NCBI GenBank assembly: GCA_030699125.1
Contig: JAUYKM010000014.1
Span: 1 to 55,736, forward strand
DNA length: 55,736 bases
Direction of reading: 5' to 3'
Source: Candidatus Daviesbacteria bacterium
Lineage (GTDB): Bacteria; Patescibacteriota; Microgenomatia; Daviesbacterales; UBA10151
Part shown: positions 25,959 to 35,071 of the stretch, in pieces
Layout of the letters: each line of letters begins with the position of its first letter
Numbering within the stretch: position 1 is the stretch's first letter
Position numbers and translations under genes: made by a program
The notes under the pieces: model-generated
What the model saw: the letters and a program-made list of their open reading frames with translations, nothing else
The model's database searches: none
Told to the model about the DNA's origin: nothing

Positions 25959-26045
25959 CTCGAAGAAATTGTAAGGAACCCAGGCAGCCCGACTGTAACG
26001 GTTACGGCATAGTGATAGAGTTACGCTATCTTCCCCTGGAATAAC
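25959..26045 (-). promoter_or_regulatory. Riboswitch-like leader (possible mini-cobalamin-type aptamer)
   Basis: On the minus strand an outer stem CCAGG/CCTGG (26039-26035 with 25984-25980) encloses two hairpins: GATAG/CTATC and GTAAC/GTTAC. The strand order AGGGGAA, CGTAACTC, CCGTAACCGTTA and AGTCGGGCTGCCTGG loosely follows the cobalamin-riboswitch core, but the GCCACTG box and the peripheral arms are missing. Downstream lies TCTTCGAG, an 8-nt perfect antiterminator. That a regulated attenuator exists is well supported by the complementary segments; the ligand class is a guess. Confidence 0.45.
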
Positions 26046-26223
26046 TGGTCTGATCCAATCTGTTCCTGTTATTTAATTGTTAAACTTTAAAGTAAAGCAT
26101 TTGGTTTAAAAAAACAAGGTCCCAGATATTGTATAGTGGCTATATGCCCTATTCACTACATAATATGACCTAGTTTGTACCTCTAGACTGATCTTTTTTC
26201 ACGCAGTAGCATAACTTATAGTC

Positions 26224-27288
26224 ATGGAAGCACATCCTATTCCTCAAAATGTTACTACTTTCCAGTTTCATCTAGTGGGAGATATGACCCTAAAACAATT
26301 TCTGTATCTGGCCGCGGGATCCGGCATTGCTTATTTGTTATTTGTTTTCGTGGCTGCTGACTATCCTCTGATTGCCTGGCCCACAATTGTAATATCCACT
26401 CTTTTGGGGATTGCCTTTGCCTTTTTACCCATTAATTCTCGCCCTCTAGATCATTGGCTGGGCGCCTTTTTAAACGCCATTTATTCACCCACCAAAAGAT
26501 TATGGAAAAAGAATGGTAAATCTTATAAAGATACTCCTGCCTTTAGTAGTCGCTTAACAACTTACTTATCAACCTTAGGGCCAACTCAACCGATCCCTTC
26601 TTTGCAAACCCCAATTAGCCCATTTTTCCCATCAGTCAGTCAGTTTCAGAAACCAATCTTTAAAAAAGCTCCTGCCCCAGAAGAACTGCCCTCCTCTGAT
26701 GAGCTTAAAAAAACTGTGGAGCTTGCTAAACAAGCGCAAGTTTTAAAGCAAAAGATTGTTCAAACAGAGCGAAATCTAGTTCAAATCAGAACTGCTGCCA
26801 CCCAACCCCACCAAACCCCGGAGAATTATTCCTGGCAGGTCAATAAAATTTTATCTGATTTAAAAGAGCTTGTGGAACAAGCCTCTGAGGTCAAACAAAA
26901 GCTGGAATCAGTAGGGGCTGAGCAGCCGAAAGTCTCCCTGCCATCTACCCAGACTCCCAAGGTAATTAAGGTTAAACTACCCCCCAGACCAAAACAACAA
27001 ATGGCTTTAACCACCTTTCCCAATGTTATCAATGGAGTAATCCAAGATGCCAGTAGAAACTACCTCCAGGGAGTAGTGGCAGTAATCTATGATAAAGAAG
27101 GTTTACCGGTCAGAGCCTTAAAAACCAATAAACTGGGCCAATTTTCAGGTTCCACTCCTTTATCTAACGGCGTCTACACTCTTGAACTGGAAAAAGAGGC
27201 ATTCGGTTTTGATGTTTTACAAATAGAGCTTACCGGACAAGTCTTACCTCCTTTAATTATCACTGCTAAGGAGGCAATAAGAAGTTAA
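26224..27288 (+). CDS. PrgI-family T4SS membrane protein with C-terminal carboxypeptidase-regulatory-like domain
   Basis: A 354-residue protein. The N-terminus IPQNVTTFQFHLVGDMTLKQ followed by FLYLAAGSGIAYLLF and a second helix pair is the PrgI domain, which in Gram-positive T4SS sits beside VirB4. A helical linker covers about 150-235, and the C-terminus (about 258-350) is a beta-sandwich of the CarboxypepD_reg type: NGVIQDASRNYLQGVVAVIY, LKTNKLGQFSGSTPL. It starts the gene run PrgI - VirB4 N-domain - VirB4 ATPase - peptidase, each 1-4 nt apart or overlapping. Confidence 0.78.
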   Translation: MEAHPIPQNVTTFQFHLVGDMTLKQFLYLAAGSGIAYLLFVFVAADYPLIAWPTIVISTLLGIAFAFLPINSRPLDHWLGAFLNAIYSPTKRLWKKNGKSYKDTPAFSSRLTTYLSTLGPTQPIPSLQTPISPFFPSVSQFQKPIFKKAPAPEELPSSDELKKTVELAKQAQVLKQKIVQTERNLVQIRTAATQPHQTPENYSWQVNKILSDLKELVEQASEVKQKLESVGAEQPKVSLPSTQTPKVIKVKLPPRPKQQMALTTFPNVINGVIQDASRNYLQGVVAVIYDKEGLPVRALKTNKLGQFSGSTPLSNGVYTLELEKEAFGFDVLQIELTGQVLPPLIITAKEAIRS

Positions 27289-27289
27289 C

Positions 27290-28060
27290 ATGGCTTTAAC
27301 ACAAGAACATCTACCTGTTGCTGATATTAAAGAAGATATCCTGCTGCTCAAATCTGGGGGAGGTGCCATGATTTTACAGGTATCGGCAGTTAATTTTGGT
27401 CTGCTTTCACAAAAGGAACAGATGGCAATTATTGGAAGCTTTGCCCAAATGCTTAATTCTTTATCTTTTAGCATTCAGATTGTCATTCACTCGGAAAGAT
27501 TAAACATTTCATCCTATCTGGACCTTCTTGATCAGGCCAAAACAAGTCAAGTCAACCCTTTACTGGCTAATTTGATGGCTTCATATAGACAATTTATCCA
27601 AACTACCATTAAAGAAAACGAGGTTCTGGATAAAAAATTTTACATTGTCATTCCACTTTTTGCTCTGGAAGTTGGCCTCACTGCAAATATAGAAGCTTTG
27701 TGGCAAAAAGTTAAAACAACCCTGATCCCCAGGCGGGATCAAGTAGTCAGGCAATTGTCAAGAATCGGCTTAAAGGCCAACCAGCTAACCAATATAGAGC
27801 TAATAAAGCTCTTTTATCGCATCTACAACAATACCCAGTTACAAGAGCAGCTACAATATCAACCCCAGTTAACTGACATCAGATTAAAAAATCCCTCAAC
27901 CAATATCCAAAAACCAACTATTTCATCAACTGCCACCTTTAAACCAGCTGTTCAATCTCCTGCTGTGCCTTCTCCAGTCTATAACCCACCCATAGTTGAT
28001 CGCACCCGCCAAGTGAGAACCCATCCGTTTGTAGTGGAGGAATTATCAGATAACATATGA
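27290..28060 (+). CDS. Detached VirB4/TraC N-terminal-domain protein
   Basis: A 256-residue protein resembling the N-terminal, non-ATPase half of TraC/VirB4: DIKEDILLLKSGGGAMILQV opens it, and SFSIQIVIHSERLNISSYL lies near residue 62. It lacks Walker motifs. Its C-terminal 70 residues are Pro/Thr/Ser-rich. It overlaps the start of the VirB4 ATPase gene by 4 nt (ATGA). A split VirB4, with one part as a separate protein, fits what is seen in Patescibacteria clusters (family knowledge). Confidence 0.65.
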   Translation: MALTQEHLPVADIKEDILLLKSGGGAMILQVSAVNFGLLSQKEQMAIIGSFAQMLNSLSFSIQIVIHSERLNISSYLDLLDQAKTSQVNPLLANLMASYRQFIQTTIKENEVLDKKFYIVIPLFALEVGLTANIEALWQKVKTTLIPRRDQVVRQLSRIGLKANQLTNIELIKLFYRIYNNTQLQEQLQYQPQLTDIRLKNPSTNIQKPTISSTATFKPAVQSPAVPSPVYNPPIVDRTRQVRTHPFVVEELSDNI

Positions 28061-29826
28061 ACCTGCCTTTTTTAAATAAAGCCAAATCTCAAGTGGCTCA
28101 AACACCACAGTTTAGTTTAGATGATGTGCTTGCTCCGGCAGAAATTGAGGCGGATTTCAAATATTTAAGGATTGATCAGAGATTTTTTAGAACCTACTTT
28201 GTATCATCCTACCCCCGATACGTGGAACCCAATTGGCTGGAGCCGCTCATCTCTTTTGACCACTCTCTTTTTATTTCCATGTTTATCTACCCTACCCAAT
28301 CACGCGGCGTTTTAGATGAGTTAAAAAGAAAAATTGCTGAGATGGAAGCCACCATTCAAACTGATATCCAAAGAAGTAAAGCCATTGACCCAGCAGTGGA
28401 GGTAGCCTTGGAAGATGCCCGGCTCCTGCAAGATCAACTGGTCAGAGGAACTGAGAGATTTTTTGATTTCTCATTATACGTCACTGTGCCTGCTGTGGAT
28501 TTGTCAGATCTTAATAACACCTCCAAACTGGTGGAATCCACCTTAGCTTCTTTATCAATCAACGCCCTATCTACCACTTTACAGATGGAGGATGGTTTTG
28601 TTACCTCCCTACCTTTAGGGTTGGACCGCCTAAATCTTAGGCATAATATGGATACTACTTCCCTGGCCACCACCTTTCCTTTTGCCTCATCAGAATTAAC
28701 AGCTAATGAGGGCATCATGTATGGTATTAATGAGCATAATGATTCCTTAATCCTTTTTGATCGGTTTTCCTTGGAAAATTCCAACTCGGTAGTTTTTGCG
28801 AAAAGCGGTGCTGGTAAAAGTTACTTGGTAAAACTGGAAGCGTTGCGCTCTTTGATGTTTGGCACGGAGATTCTGGTCATTGACCCTGAGCAAGAGTATT
28901 TATCCTTATGCCGGGCAGTAGGAGGAGAATATATTAATTTTTCTGCTTCCTCCCCGGTGAAAATTAATCCTTTCGATCTTTCCAAGGAGGGGGATCAATC
29001 TGAAAATGAATTATCCAGAAAAATATTGTTTTTAACTTCATTCTTAAAGCTAGTCTTGGGAAATCTGACATCTTTGGAAATGGCCATCTTAGATCGGGCT
29101 CTCAATAGAACCTACCAGTTAAAAGGAATCACAAATGATCCTAAAACCCAGATTAATCCACCAGCAGGACCTCCTGTAATGGAGGATCTTTACAAAGTTC
29201 TGGTTGGAATGAGAGAAAGGGGAGCTCTGGAGTTGGCGGCCAGACTGGAAAGGTTTGTCAAAGGCTCTTTGTCCGGTATTTTCTCTGCCCAATCCAATAT
29301 TGGTTTATCTAACTCTTTTACTGTTTTTTCTGTAAGGGATTTGCCTGATACCTTAAGGCCTTTGGCCATTCAAATGATTCTGGAATTTATCTGGACCAAA
29401 ATAAGAAGTAAGCTAAAAAGAAGAATCCTCATAGTGGACGAGGCCTGGTATTTGATGCGCAATAGCGATTCAGCAGATTTTTTGGTGGATTTGGCTAAAC
29501 GGGCCAGAAAATATTGGCTGGGACTGACTACCATTACTCAGGATGTGGAGGATTTCTTATCTACTGATAGAGGCAAGGAGATTATCTCCAATTCCTCTAT
29601 TCAGGTGCTTTTAAAACAAGCTCCCGCCTCCATGGAGCTTTTGAGTAGAACCTTTAATTTATCGGAAGGTGAGCAAAGATTATTACTTTCTGAAGGCATT
29701 GGTCAAGGATTATTTTTCGCCGGGAACACCCATGTGGCCATGAGAGTGGTAGCCTCCTCTGGAGAACATCAGTTGATTACGTCCAATCCGGCAGAGTTGG
29801 CTGCAAGAGGCCAGATAGGAGGTTAA
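28057..29826 (+). CDS. virB4: VirB4/TraC-type T4SS ATPase
   Basis: A 589-residue protein. Walker A is AKSGAGKS at residues 248-255; Walker B is RRILIVDEAWYLM near residue 460, and the later TTITQDVEDF (about 493) and GQGLFFAGNTHVAM segments complete the TraC-like HerA/FtsK-fold ATPase. VirB4 energises pilus assembly or DNA passage at the cytoplasmic base of the T4SS. It is the clearest diagnostic gene of the cluster. No VirD4 coupling protein or relaxase is present in the window. Confidence 0.9.
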   Translation: MNLPFLNKAKSQVAQTPQFSLDDVLAPAEIEADFKYLRIDQRFFRTYFVSSYPRYVEPNWLEPLISFDHSLFISMFIYPTQSRGVLDELKRKIAEMEATIQTDIQRSKAIDPAVEVALEDARLLQDQLVRGTERFFDFSLYVTVPAVDLSDLNNTSKLVESTLASLSINALSTTLQMEDGFVTSLPLGLDRLNLRHNMDTTSLATTFPFASSELTANEGIMYGINEHNDSLILFDRFSLENSNSVVFAKSGAGKSYLVKLEALRSLMFGTEILVIDPEQEYLSLCRAVGGEYINFSASSPVKINPFDLSKEGDQSENELSRKILFLTSFLKLVLGNLTSLEMAILDRALNRTYQLKGITNDPKTQINPPAGPPVMEDLYKVLVGMRERGALELAARLERFVKGSLSGIFSAQSNIGLSNSFTVFSVRDLPDTLRPLAIQMILEFIWTKIRSKLKRRILIVDEAWYLMRNSDSADFLVDLAKRARKYWLGLTTITQDVEDFLSTDRGKEIISNSSIQVLLKQAPASMELLSRTFNLSEGEQRLLLSEGIGQGLFFAGNTHVAMRVVASSGEHQLITSNPAELAARGQIGG

Positions 29827-29827
29827 A

Positions 29828-32143
29828 ATGGCAGTTAAGACAAAAATTGCTCTTTCCAATCCCACCAGATTTAAAAAACTGGCCCAATTTTTGGCCAAAG
29901 CTTTGGAATACAAATATCGATTCCCTACTTCTCCTGATTATCCCAGCTCTGAGGCGGCATACCTAGGTAGGTGGTCCTGGATTAAAACTGAGCAGCAACA
30001 AGGTATTATTCCTTTAGCAAGGCGGGTTTTTAAAGAATACGGAAGGTATTACGCAAATGACAACGAATTTGTTAATCGATTTGTTTTAGGGAGACAAAGA
30101 AGAGATCCTTTATTGGAAAGGGTTATCCAGAATGACAAACCGACAGAGGAACAGGATATGTTGGCCGGGAGAACTGAAGAAGAGGCGCTTAGAAAAGAGC
30201 AACTGGCACCATCCTCCCAAAAACAAGCAGTCGGCACAGCACAAACTACACCAGCCCCTAAGATACAGCTACCTCCCATCCCCCAAGTTATTATCAAAAA
30301 AGAAGCTATCTCTCCCGAACAGCTTTCAGAAACACCCTCGCCTCAAGAGCCACCACCACCCCAGATATCCCCACAGCCTGAAACTTCCCTCCCGCCTGCC
30401 CCGCCTGCCGGAGGATCAGGCCCATCTGCTGCTCCTACTACTCCACCCCTTAGCGCAACATTAGGCATACCGTCCCCCGGATTTCCCAAAATGCCTTCAG
30501 CTGCAGTCGGTTTTGGTAAAGATTTTGCTTCCAATGCCGGTATATTTTTAAAGAAAAATGTCACCAAATATTTAACTTTTGGCAATATGGTCAGCGGAAT
30601 TTTTACTATTATCGGAGCAGTGGCCGGTGGGATCCTAACTCAGGGCCAAGCTTTAGGGGTAGCTGCGGGAGCAGGCGGAGGAGCGATTGGTTCGTCCTAC
30701 TTAAGAAGCCCTGAAGGAAGAAGGTTTTTGGGAAATTTTGGAACCGGCACGATTAATAGAACAGTGAATTTCTCCAGCCAATTTTCCACCCAATCTTTAT
30801 TTAAAGGCCCTCCTAAAAAAGTCTGGATTGGACTTTTGGTAGGTTTTTTAGCTCTGACAGCCCTGGGCGCAGCCTTCCCTTCATTACCAACCGACGAGAA
30901 ACCCTCAGCAGAAACTTTTCCTCGTCCTACAACTTTCACCGGTAGTCAAGCTCCCCAAGCCAGTTCGGATTACTCTACTTTACATAATGATATCTTGACT
31001 AGTTTCAGGATAGATATTGATCAAAACTTTAGCTATGATTATCTAAAATGGGCCTGGGAAAAATTCTGGAATATCAAAGATACTAAATTCTTCACACTTA
31101 TAAATCCTAACAATATAACCATTTCTGTTATCCGGGATGATACCTTAATAAACGCACAAATAGGTTGCAATGCAATAAGGATGAGAGGAAGAAGTGCAGC
31201 AACCGGCCAGCCCTACCCTGAGTCATTATTTAAGGTAGTTCTTGTACACGAACTATCACATATTATTGACAGTTGCAATCCAGACTCTGTTTCACGCAAG
31301 AGCCAGTTGCCTCAAATAATCCGCCAAGAAGGTTATCTAACAAATTATTCGGCGAATGCTTCCAGCTGCGTTGGCTCTAATAATTTAAATGAAGATTACG
31401 CAGAAATGTTTACTTACTATTTGAACTTGAACCCGGAATTCCCCGAACAAAGCCTAGGGATAGGGGCATTGTGTGAACCTACCATATTAACCAATCCCTA
31501 TAAAAGCAACAAGCCATTACACCAGAGCTTGGTACAGGCATTATTGGGTGTATCAGAGCTAGCTTCTTTATTAAAAACTGCCGATAAGTTAAGCTGCCCA
31601 GTAGACGGCGGTCAAATCTCTACCCCCTCTTACCAAGCCAATCCTCAAACCGGACATTGCGGGGAAATTTACACCAGTCAGGGATATATTTGTGATACTG
31701 ACAGCAGAAGAGCCAAATCAGTTGATATTCTAACTGGTGGACCGGCAGGAAAAGAGGTCAAATTACCCACCATCAACGAACAAGTCCTGGAGTGGACCTT
31801 TAACACAAGACCTCAGGACATACTTCATCTTAACCGTTCCGACTGCCTGCCAAATGAAATGATCGAAGGATTTAATTGTGGTGTAGGTATTGCTTTTCAA
31901 GCAACAGATCAAGATGGACAAAGTTGGATTTTACATCTTCTACATATGCACGAACCCAGTATTAAAACACAATTTGGCAAAAAATATTCCTCTGGTGAAG
32001 TAGTTGGCTTTTCCGAGGCAATACATACCCATGTTACTGTAGGAAAAAATATTTCAGGAGATAAAAACTTTGCTATCGCCGGCTCAAGTGATATCCGCTC
32101 TGGTTGGATTCCTGCTGATCTGGAAATGAAGATGTGCATGTAA
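29828..32143 (+). CDS. T4SS-associated membrane protein with gluzincin-like and M23-like peptidase domains
   Basis: A 771-residue protein. An N-terminal soluble part (to about 130) and a Pro-rich linker (about 145-215) precede a glycine-rich hydrophobic segment (245-300) and a TM helix (about 333-352). The outer part has a metalloprotease motif HELSH (about 473-477) with a downstream NEDYAE (about 518), a plausible third ligand. A C-terminal LytM/M23-like module has HLLHMHEP and IHTHVTVG (about 706-738). It could open peptidoglycan for the apparatus (VirB1-like job). Domain assignments rest on motifs, not on searches. Confidence 0.65.
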   Translation: MAVKTKIALSNPTRFKKLAQFLAKALEYKYRFPTSPDYPSSEAAYLGRWSWIKTEQQQGIIPLARRVFKEYGRYYANDNEFVNRFVLGRQRRDPLLERVIQNDKPTEEQDMLAGRTEEEALRKEQLAPSSQKQAVGTAQTTPAPKIQLPPIPQVIIKKEAISPEQLSETPSPQEPPPPQISPQPETSLPPAPPAGGSGPSAAPTTPPLSATLGIPSPGFPKMPSAAVGFGKDFASNAGIFLKKNVTKYLTFGNMVSGIFTIIGAVAGGILTQGQALGVAAGAGGGAIGSSYLRSPEGRRFLGNFGTGTINRTVNFSSQFSTQSLFKGPPKKVWIGLLVGFLALTALGAAFPSLPTDEKPSAETFPRPTTFTGSQAPQASSDYSTLHNDILTSFRIDIDQNFSYDYLKWAWEKFWNIKDTKFFTLINPNNITISVIRDDTLINAQIGCNAIRMRGRSAATGQPYPESLFKVVLVHELSHIIDSCNPDSVSRKSQLPQIIRQEGYLTNYSANASSCVGSNNLNEDYAEMFTYYLNLNPEFPEQSLGIGALCEPTILTNPYKSNKPLHQSLVQALLGVSELASLLKTADKLSCPVDGGQISTPSYQANPQTGHCGEIYTSQGYICDTDSRRAKSVDILTGGPAGKEVKLPTINEQVLEWTFNTRPQDILHLNRSDCLPNEMIEGFNCGVGIAFQATDQDGQSWILHLLHMHEPSIKTQFGKKYSSGEVVGFSEAIHTHVTVGKNISGDKNFAIAGSSDIRSGWIPADLEMKMCM

Positions 32144-32144
32144 T

Positions 32145-32173
32145 TTGTAGCTCCCACGCGAAGGTGTTATACT
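32145..32173 (+). promoter_or_regulatory. Promoter of the mntA-hepT pair
   Basis: TTGTAG (32145-32150), 17-bp spacer, TATACT (32168-32173), then 7 nt to the ATG at 32181. A leaderless arrangement. Confidence 0.6.
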
Positions 32174-32180
32174 TTTGCTT

Positions 32181-32591
32181 ATGGTAGACAAAAACTTAAT
32201 TCTACAAATTTCTCAAGCCCTAGTAAAAGAGCCGAAAATAAAATTGGCTTATGTGTTAGGCTCTGTGGTTAGTGGTAAATTAAAACTTGATAGCGACTTT
32301 GATTTGGCAATAGTGGTAGATAATAAAGATAAGATTGATTTTAAGTTTGTCTACAGTTTGATATCTCACATCAAATTCCCTAAAAACTTAGATCTTTCAA
32401 TAGTTGATAAGAATTCTTCTCCTCTATTCTTATTTCAAATTGCCAGCACCGGAGAATGCATTTATCGACAGTCAGAAGAGGAAAAAGTGGCTTTTGAAGC
32501 TTTTGTTTTGAAAAATTATTATGACACTGCTCATATGAGAAGCATTTATTATTCTTATTTAAAGGATAAATTCCATCATGCCAATCAGTAA
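32181..32591 (+). CDS. mntA: MntA-like nucleotidyltransferase antitoxin
   Basis: A 136-residue protein from the ATG at 32181; the TTG at 32175 is rejected because it lies within the -10 to +1 interval. The GSx10DxD active-site motif of minimal nucleotidyltransferases is intact: GSVVSGKLKLDSDFD. MntA AMPylates the HepT toxin to neutralise it (established for characterised pairs). It overlaps the hepT gene by 14 nt. Gene order mntA-hepT is the reverse of some systems but common. Confidence 0.85.
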   Translation: MVDKNLILQISQALVKEPKIKLAYVLGSVVSGKLKLDSDFDLAIVVDNKDKIDFKFVYSLISHIKFPKNLDLSIVDKNSSPLFLFQIASTGECIYRQSEEEKVAFEAFVLKNYYDTAHMRSIYYSYLKDKFHHANQ

Positions 32592-33000
32592 ATCATTACT
32601 CTCAAAAAAGTTGGATTTTTTAAATGAGCAAATTCGCAAAATAGAGGATATGGAATTTAGTGAGGAAAACTTTATAGAAAAAGTTGACACGCACGATCTG
32701 GTGGTTTTTCGTATTCAACAGGCTGTTGAAAGTTGTATAGATATCGCAACCCACATCATTGCAGGTATGGACGTCTCTCAAAAAGAAACAGCCAAAGATG
32801 CTTTCCGTTTTTTAGGAGAAAAGGGGATTATTAATCAAGAGTTATCTGCCAGGATGGGACAGGCAGCTGATTTTAGAAACAGAGTGGTTCATGGTTATAA
32901 TGATTTTGACTTTAAATTACTTTTTAAAGATTACAAAGGAGATTTAAAAGATCTTCGTCAATTTGGAACAGCGATTTTAAAATATCTGGAATCTTTATAG
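32578..33000 (+). CDS. hepT: HepT-like (DUF86) toxin, HEPN ribonuclease
   Basis: A 140-residue helical protein with the HEPN motif RNRVVHGY (R-x4-H-x-Y), the RNase active site whose Tyr is the residue modified by MntA. QAVESCIDIATHIIA is the conserved central helix of DUF86. Together with mntA it forms a type VII toxin-antitoxin module, possibly a defence or stability element. Both catalytic motifs are intact, so the module looks functional. Confidence 0.85.
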   Translation: MPISKSLLSKKLDFLNEQIRKIEDMEFSEENFIEKVDTHDLVVFRIQQAVESCIDIATHIIAGMDVSQKETAKDAFRFLGEKGIINQELSARMGQAADFRNRVVHGYNDFDFKLLFKDYKGDLKDLRQFGTAILKYLESL

Positions 33001-33010
33001 AATCAGTCAT

Positions 33011-33469
33011 ATGCACAAGTTAAAAATAATAGTCGGACTAATTTTGGGATCACTTTTAACAATTGCCGGACTGATATTTTTAAACCAGACATTAAACAAT
33101 CCGCCTAAAGACTTAACTTCTTCCCTCGCTATACCACAACCTGCTGATAAAAATATTCCAGCCATAGTTTCCACCAAACCCGATCCGCTGGAAGGAGCAA
33201 TTATTACTGCTTCAGAGGAAATTGAGATTAGCTTTAACAAAACCCTGGAAAATGAGGGTGAGTTTAAATTAAGAATTGATCCGGAAATTCCTTTTAAAAT
33301 TCAGCTTTCTTCTGATAGAAAAACTGCCAAAATTATCCCTCAGGTCCCTTACGAGTTAGGCAAAACATATACCTTATTTATCAAATCAGACACTAAGTTT
33401 GATGGAATAGGCCAGTGGGGTCAGGAAAAGATTTTCCATGTTAATACTGTCAGATACCGGGGGATCTAA
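33011..33469 (+). CDS. Membrane-anchored Ig-like (Big_5/SbsA) domain protein
   Basis: A 152-residue protein. One N-terminal TM helix (IIVGLILGSLLTIAGLIFLN) anchors a single Ig-like domain with the SbsA pattern: PLEGAIITASEEIEISFNKT and, later, YELGKTYTLFIK. Such domains are found in surface-layer and envelope proteins. It stands alone, with convergent dnaN downstream; the boundary is filled with a repeat element. Confidence 0.7.
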   Translation: MHKLKIIVGLILGSLLTIAGLIFLNQTLNNPPKDLTSSLAIPQPADKNIPAIVSTKPDPLEGAIITASEEIEISFNKTLENEGEFKLRIDPEIPFKIQLSSDRKTAKIIPQVPYELGKTYTLFIKSDTKFDGIGQWGQEKIFHVNTVRYRGI

Positions 33470-33512
33470 CCCTTCGACTCAGTTTACCCTGAGTTTATCG
33501 AAGGGCTCAGGG
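33470..33512. repeat. CTTCGAC/CTCAGGG-type repeat, copy 3
   Basis: CCCTTCGAC, then CCCTGAG, TCGAAGGG and CTCAGGG in 43 bp; the outer CCCTTCGA and TCGAAGGG pair as an 8-bp stem. It fills the space between two convergent genes (Ig-like gene and dnaN) and could act as a bidirectional terminator. Confidence 0.75.
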
Positions 33513-33515
33513 CTT

Positions 33516-34616
33516 TCAGCTTAACCTTACCGGCATGACAATATATTCCAATCCCTCCACACCTACCGGTTTAATCAAGGCAGGTGAAAGAGGTCCGGAA
33601 AACTCAACCATAAGCTGTGTGGCAGGAGCATTAGATATGGCATCATGCAAAAATTTGGAATTAAAGGCAATCTTGACTTCATCACCCTCAACTTGAGCAT
33701 CAATCTCATTTTCCTGACTACCTAACTCCCTAGTAGAAGACTCCAGAACCAAAGACTTTTCTCTGACATTTAAAACCAATACATTAGCCTCGTTTCTGGC
33801 AAAGATGGCGGCAAGCTTAAGGGCTTTTAAAAAATCCCCCTTGTCAATCAACATTCTACTGGTTGTTTCTTTGGGGATGATTTTTTCCCAGGAGGGAAAA
33901 TTACCTTCAATCAATCTGGATGAAACCAAAGTTTGACCTAGGTTAAAGATGATTTGATTCTGATCATCCGAGGCAGCGATTGAAACCTGATCCACCTCTT
34001 CCTCTGAAATGATCCTGACCACTTCCTCGTATGTTCTTTTTGGTATGAGCGATTTAAACTGCTTAACTGCCGTCGGCAGCTTAAGGTGTCTGTGAGCCAA
34101 TCTAAATCCGTCTGTTGCCACCATATCCAAAGCATTATCCTTTACCTCTGTCAGGATTCCTGTCAAAACCGGCCTGCCTTCATCAACTGCCGCCGCAAAC
34201 AGAATCCCAGATGTGGACTGGATGACTTCTTTAGAGAAACTCACCCCGTTCTCTTTGGAGGTGGGTATAACCGGGAATTCCTCCGGGGCAATGCCGTTGA
34301 TTTGGGCTTTCAGCTTACCTGATTGTAATGAAGTGATATTGTTTTGGGACTCTATCTCAATAGTTGTTTGACCTATGTTGGAAACCAGATCCACCAGGGT
34401 TTTAGCAGGAACAGTAGTTTCTCCCTCCTCTAAAACATCGACTGTCAAAAACTTGATTACCCCAATTTCTAAGTTAGTTCCTGCAATCTTTAGTTTCTTA
34501 TTCTGAGCAGAAAGTAAGAGATTATCCAATATAGGCAAGGTCGAGCGGATCCCGACAGATCGGGCAACTGCGGAAATTGCCGGTAGAAGATCTTGTTGTA
34601 ATGCTTTAAATTTCAT
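33516..34616 (-). CDS. dnaN: DNA polymerase III beta subunit (sliding clamp)
   Basis: A 366-residue protein of normal length. It starts MKFKALQQDLLPAISAVARS and shows the three-domain clamp pattern, with segments TLPILDNLLLSAQNKKLKI, RPVLTGILTEVKDNALDMVATDGFRLA (read as two parts) and the C-terminal YIVMPVRLS ending, the usual clamp terminus (MPMRL). It tethers the replicative polymerase to DNA. Its start overlaps the upstream endonuclease-like gene by 4 nt. Confidence 0.96.
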   Translation of the reverse strand: MKFKALQQDLLPAISAVARSVGIRSTLPILDNLLLSAQNKKLKIAGTNLEIGVIKFLTVDVLEEGETTVPAKTLVDLVSNIGQTTIEIESQNNITSLQSGKLKAQINGIAPEEFPVIPTSKENGVSFSKEVIQSTSGILFAAAVDEGRPVLTGILTEVKDNALDMVATDGFRLAHRHLKLPTAVKQFKSLIPKRTYEEVVRIISEEEVDQVSIAASDDQNQIIFNLGQTLVSSRLIEGNFPSWEKIIPKETTSRMLIDKGDFLKALKLAAIFARNEANVLVLNVREKSLVLESSTRELGSQENEIDAQVEGDEVKIAFNSKFLHDAISNAPATQLMVEFSGPLSPALIKPVGVEGLEYIVMPVRLS

Positions 34617-35071
34617 GAACCATCTTTCCGGGCAGAAACAAATTTATGAACTTCCTCTTCTGATATCTTAATCAGCCTAAAATTAACTTTACCCTCTATT
34701 ATCAGATTTTTAATGTGTTTTTCCTCATCTGTCAAGATGTGATTTATTCCAGACTTAACTTCTATGAAATCTATTCTGTCTCCATTCTTAATACCGATAA
34801 AATCAATGGGCCAGCCTAAGGGGATAATTCTATCATAATCATATCTAAGCTCTGCATAAGTTAACAACTCAGCCATTTTCCCCTTTTGAGGATTAATTGA
34901 GCCTTGAATAGTTTGTAAAACCCTACTTGGTAAATCTTGTAAACCTCTATATAAATCAATAATGTCTGTAGGAATATCCTGCGGTTTTCTACCATGAAGT
35001 CTTCCTAAAAGATAAGTTATTAAAAAAAGTAAGCTGATTATTCCAACAAAATTCCAGTTAATGTTATCCAC
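34613..35071 (-). CDS. Membrane-anchored PD-(D/E)XK endonuclease related to Holliday-junction resolvases
   Basis: A 152-residue protein with an N-terminal TM helix (VGIISLLFLITYLLG) and a nuclease core GKMAELLTYAEL, GWPIDFIGIKNGDRIDFIEVKSG: the D-x(n)-E-V-K motif of PD-(D/E)XK enzymes. The form matches the COG4741-like 'predicted secreted endonuclease' family. It is placed between dnaA and dnaN, translationally coupled to dnaN, an unusual position for such an enzyme. Its ATG lies in a DnaA box. Confidence 0.75.
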   Translation of the reverse strand: MDNINWNFVGIISLLFLITYLLGRLHGRKPQDIPTDIIDLYRGLQDLPSRVLQTIQGSINPQKGKMAELLTYAELRYDYDRIIPLGWPIDFIGIKNGDRIDFIEVKSGINHILTDEEKHIKNLIIEGKVNFRLIKISEEEVHKFVSARKDGS

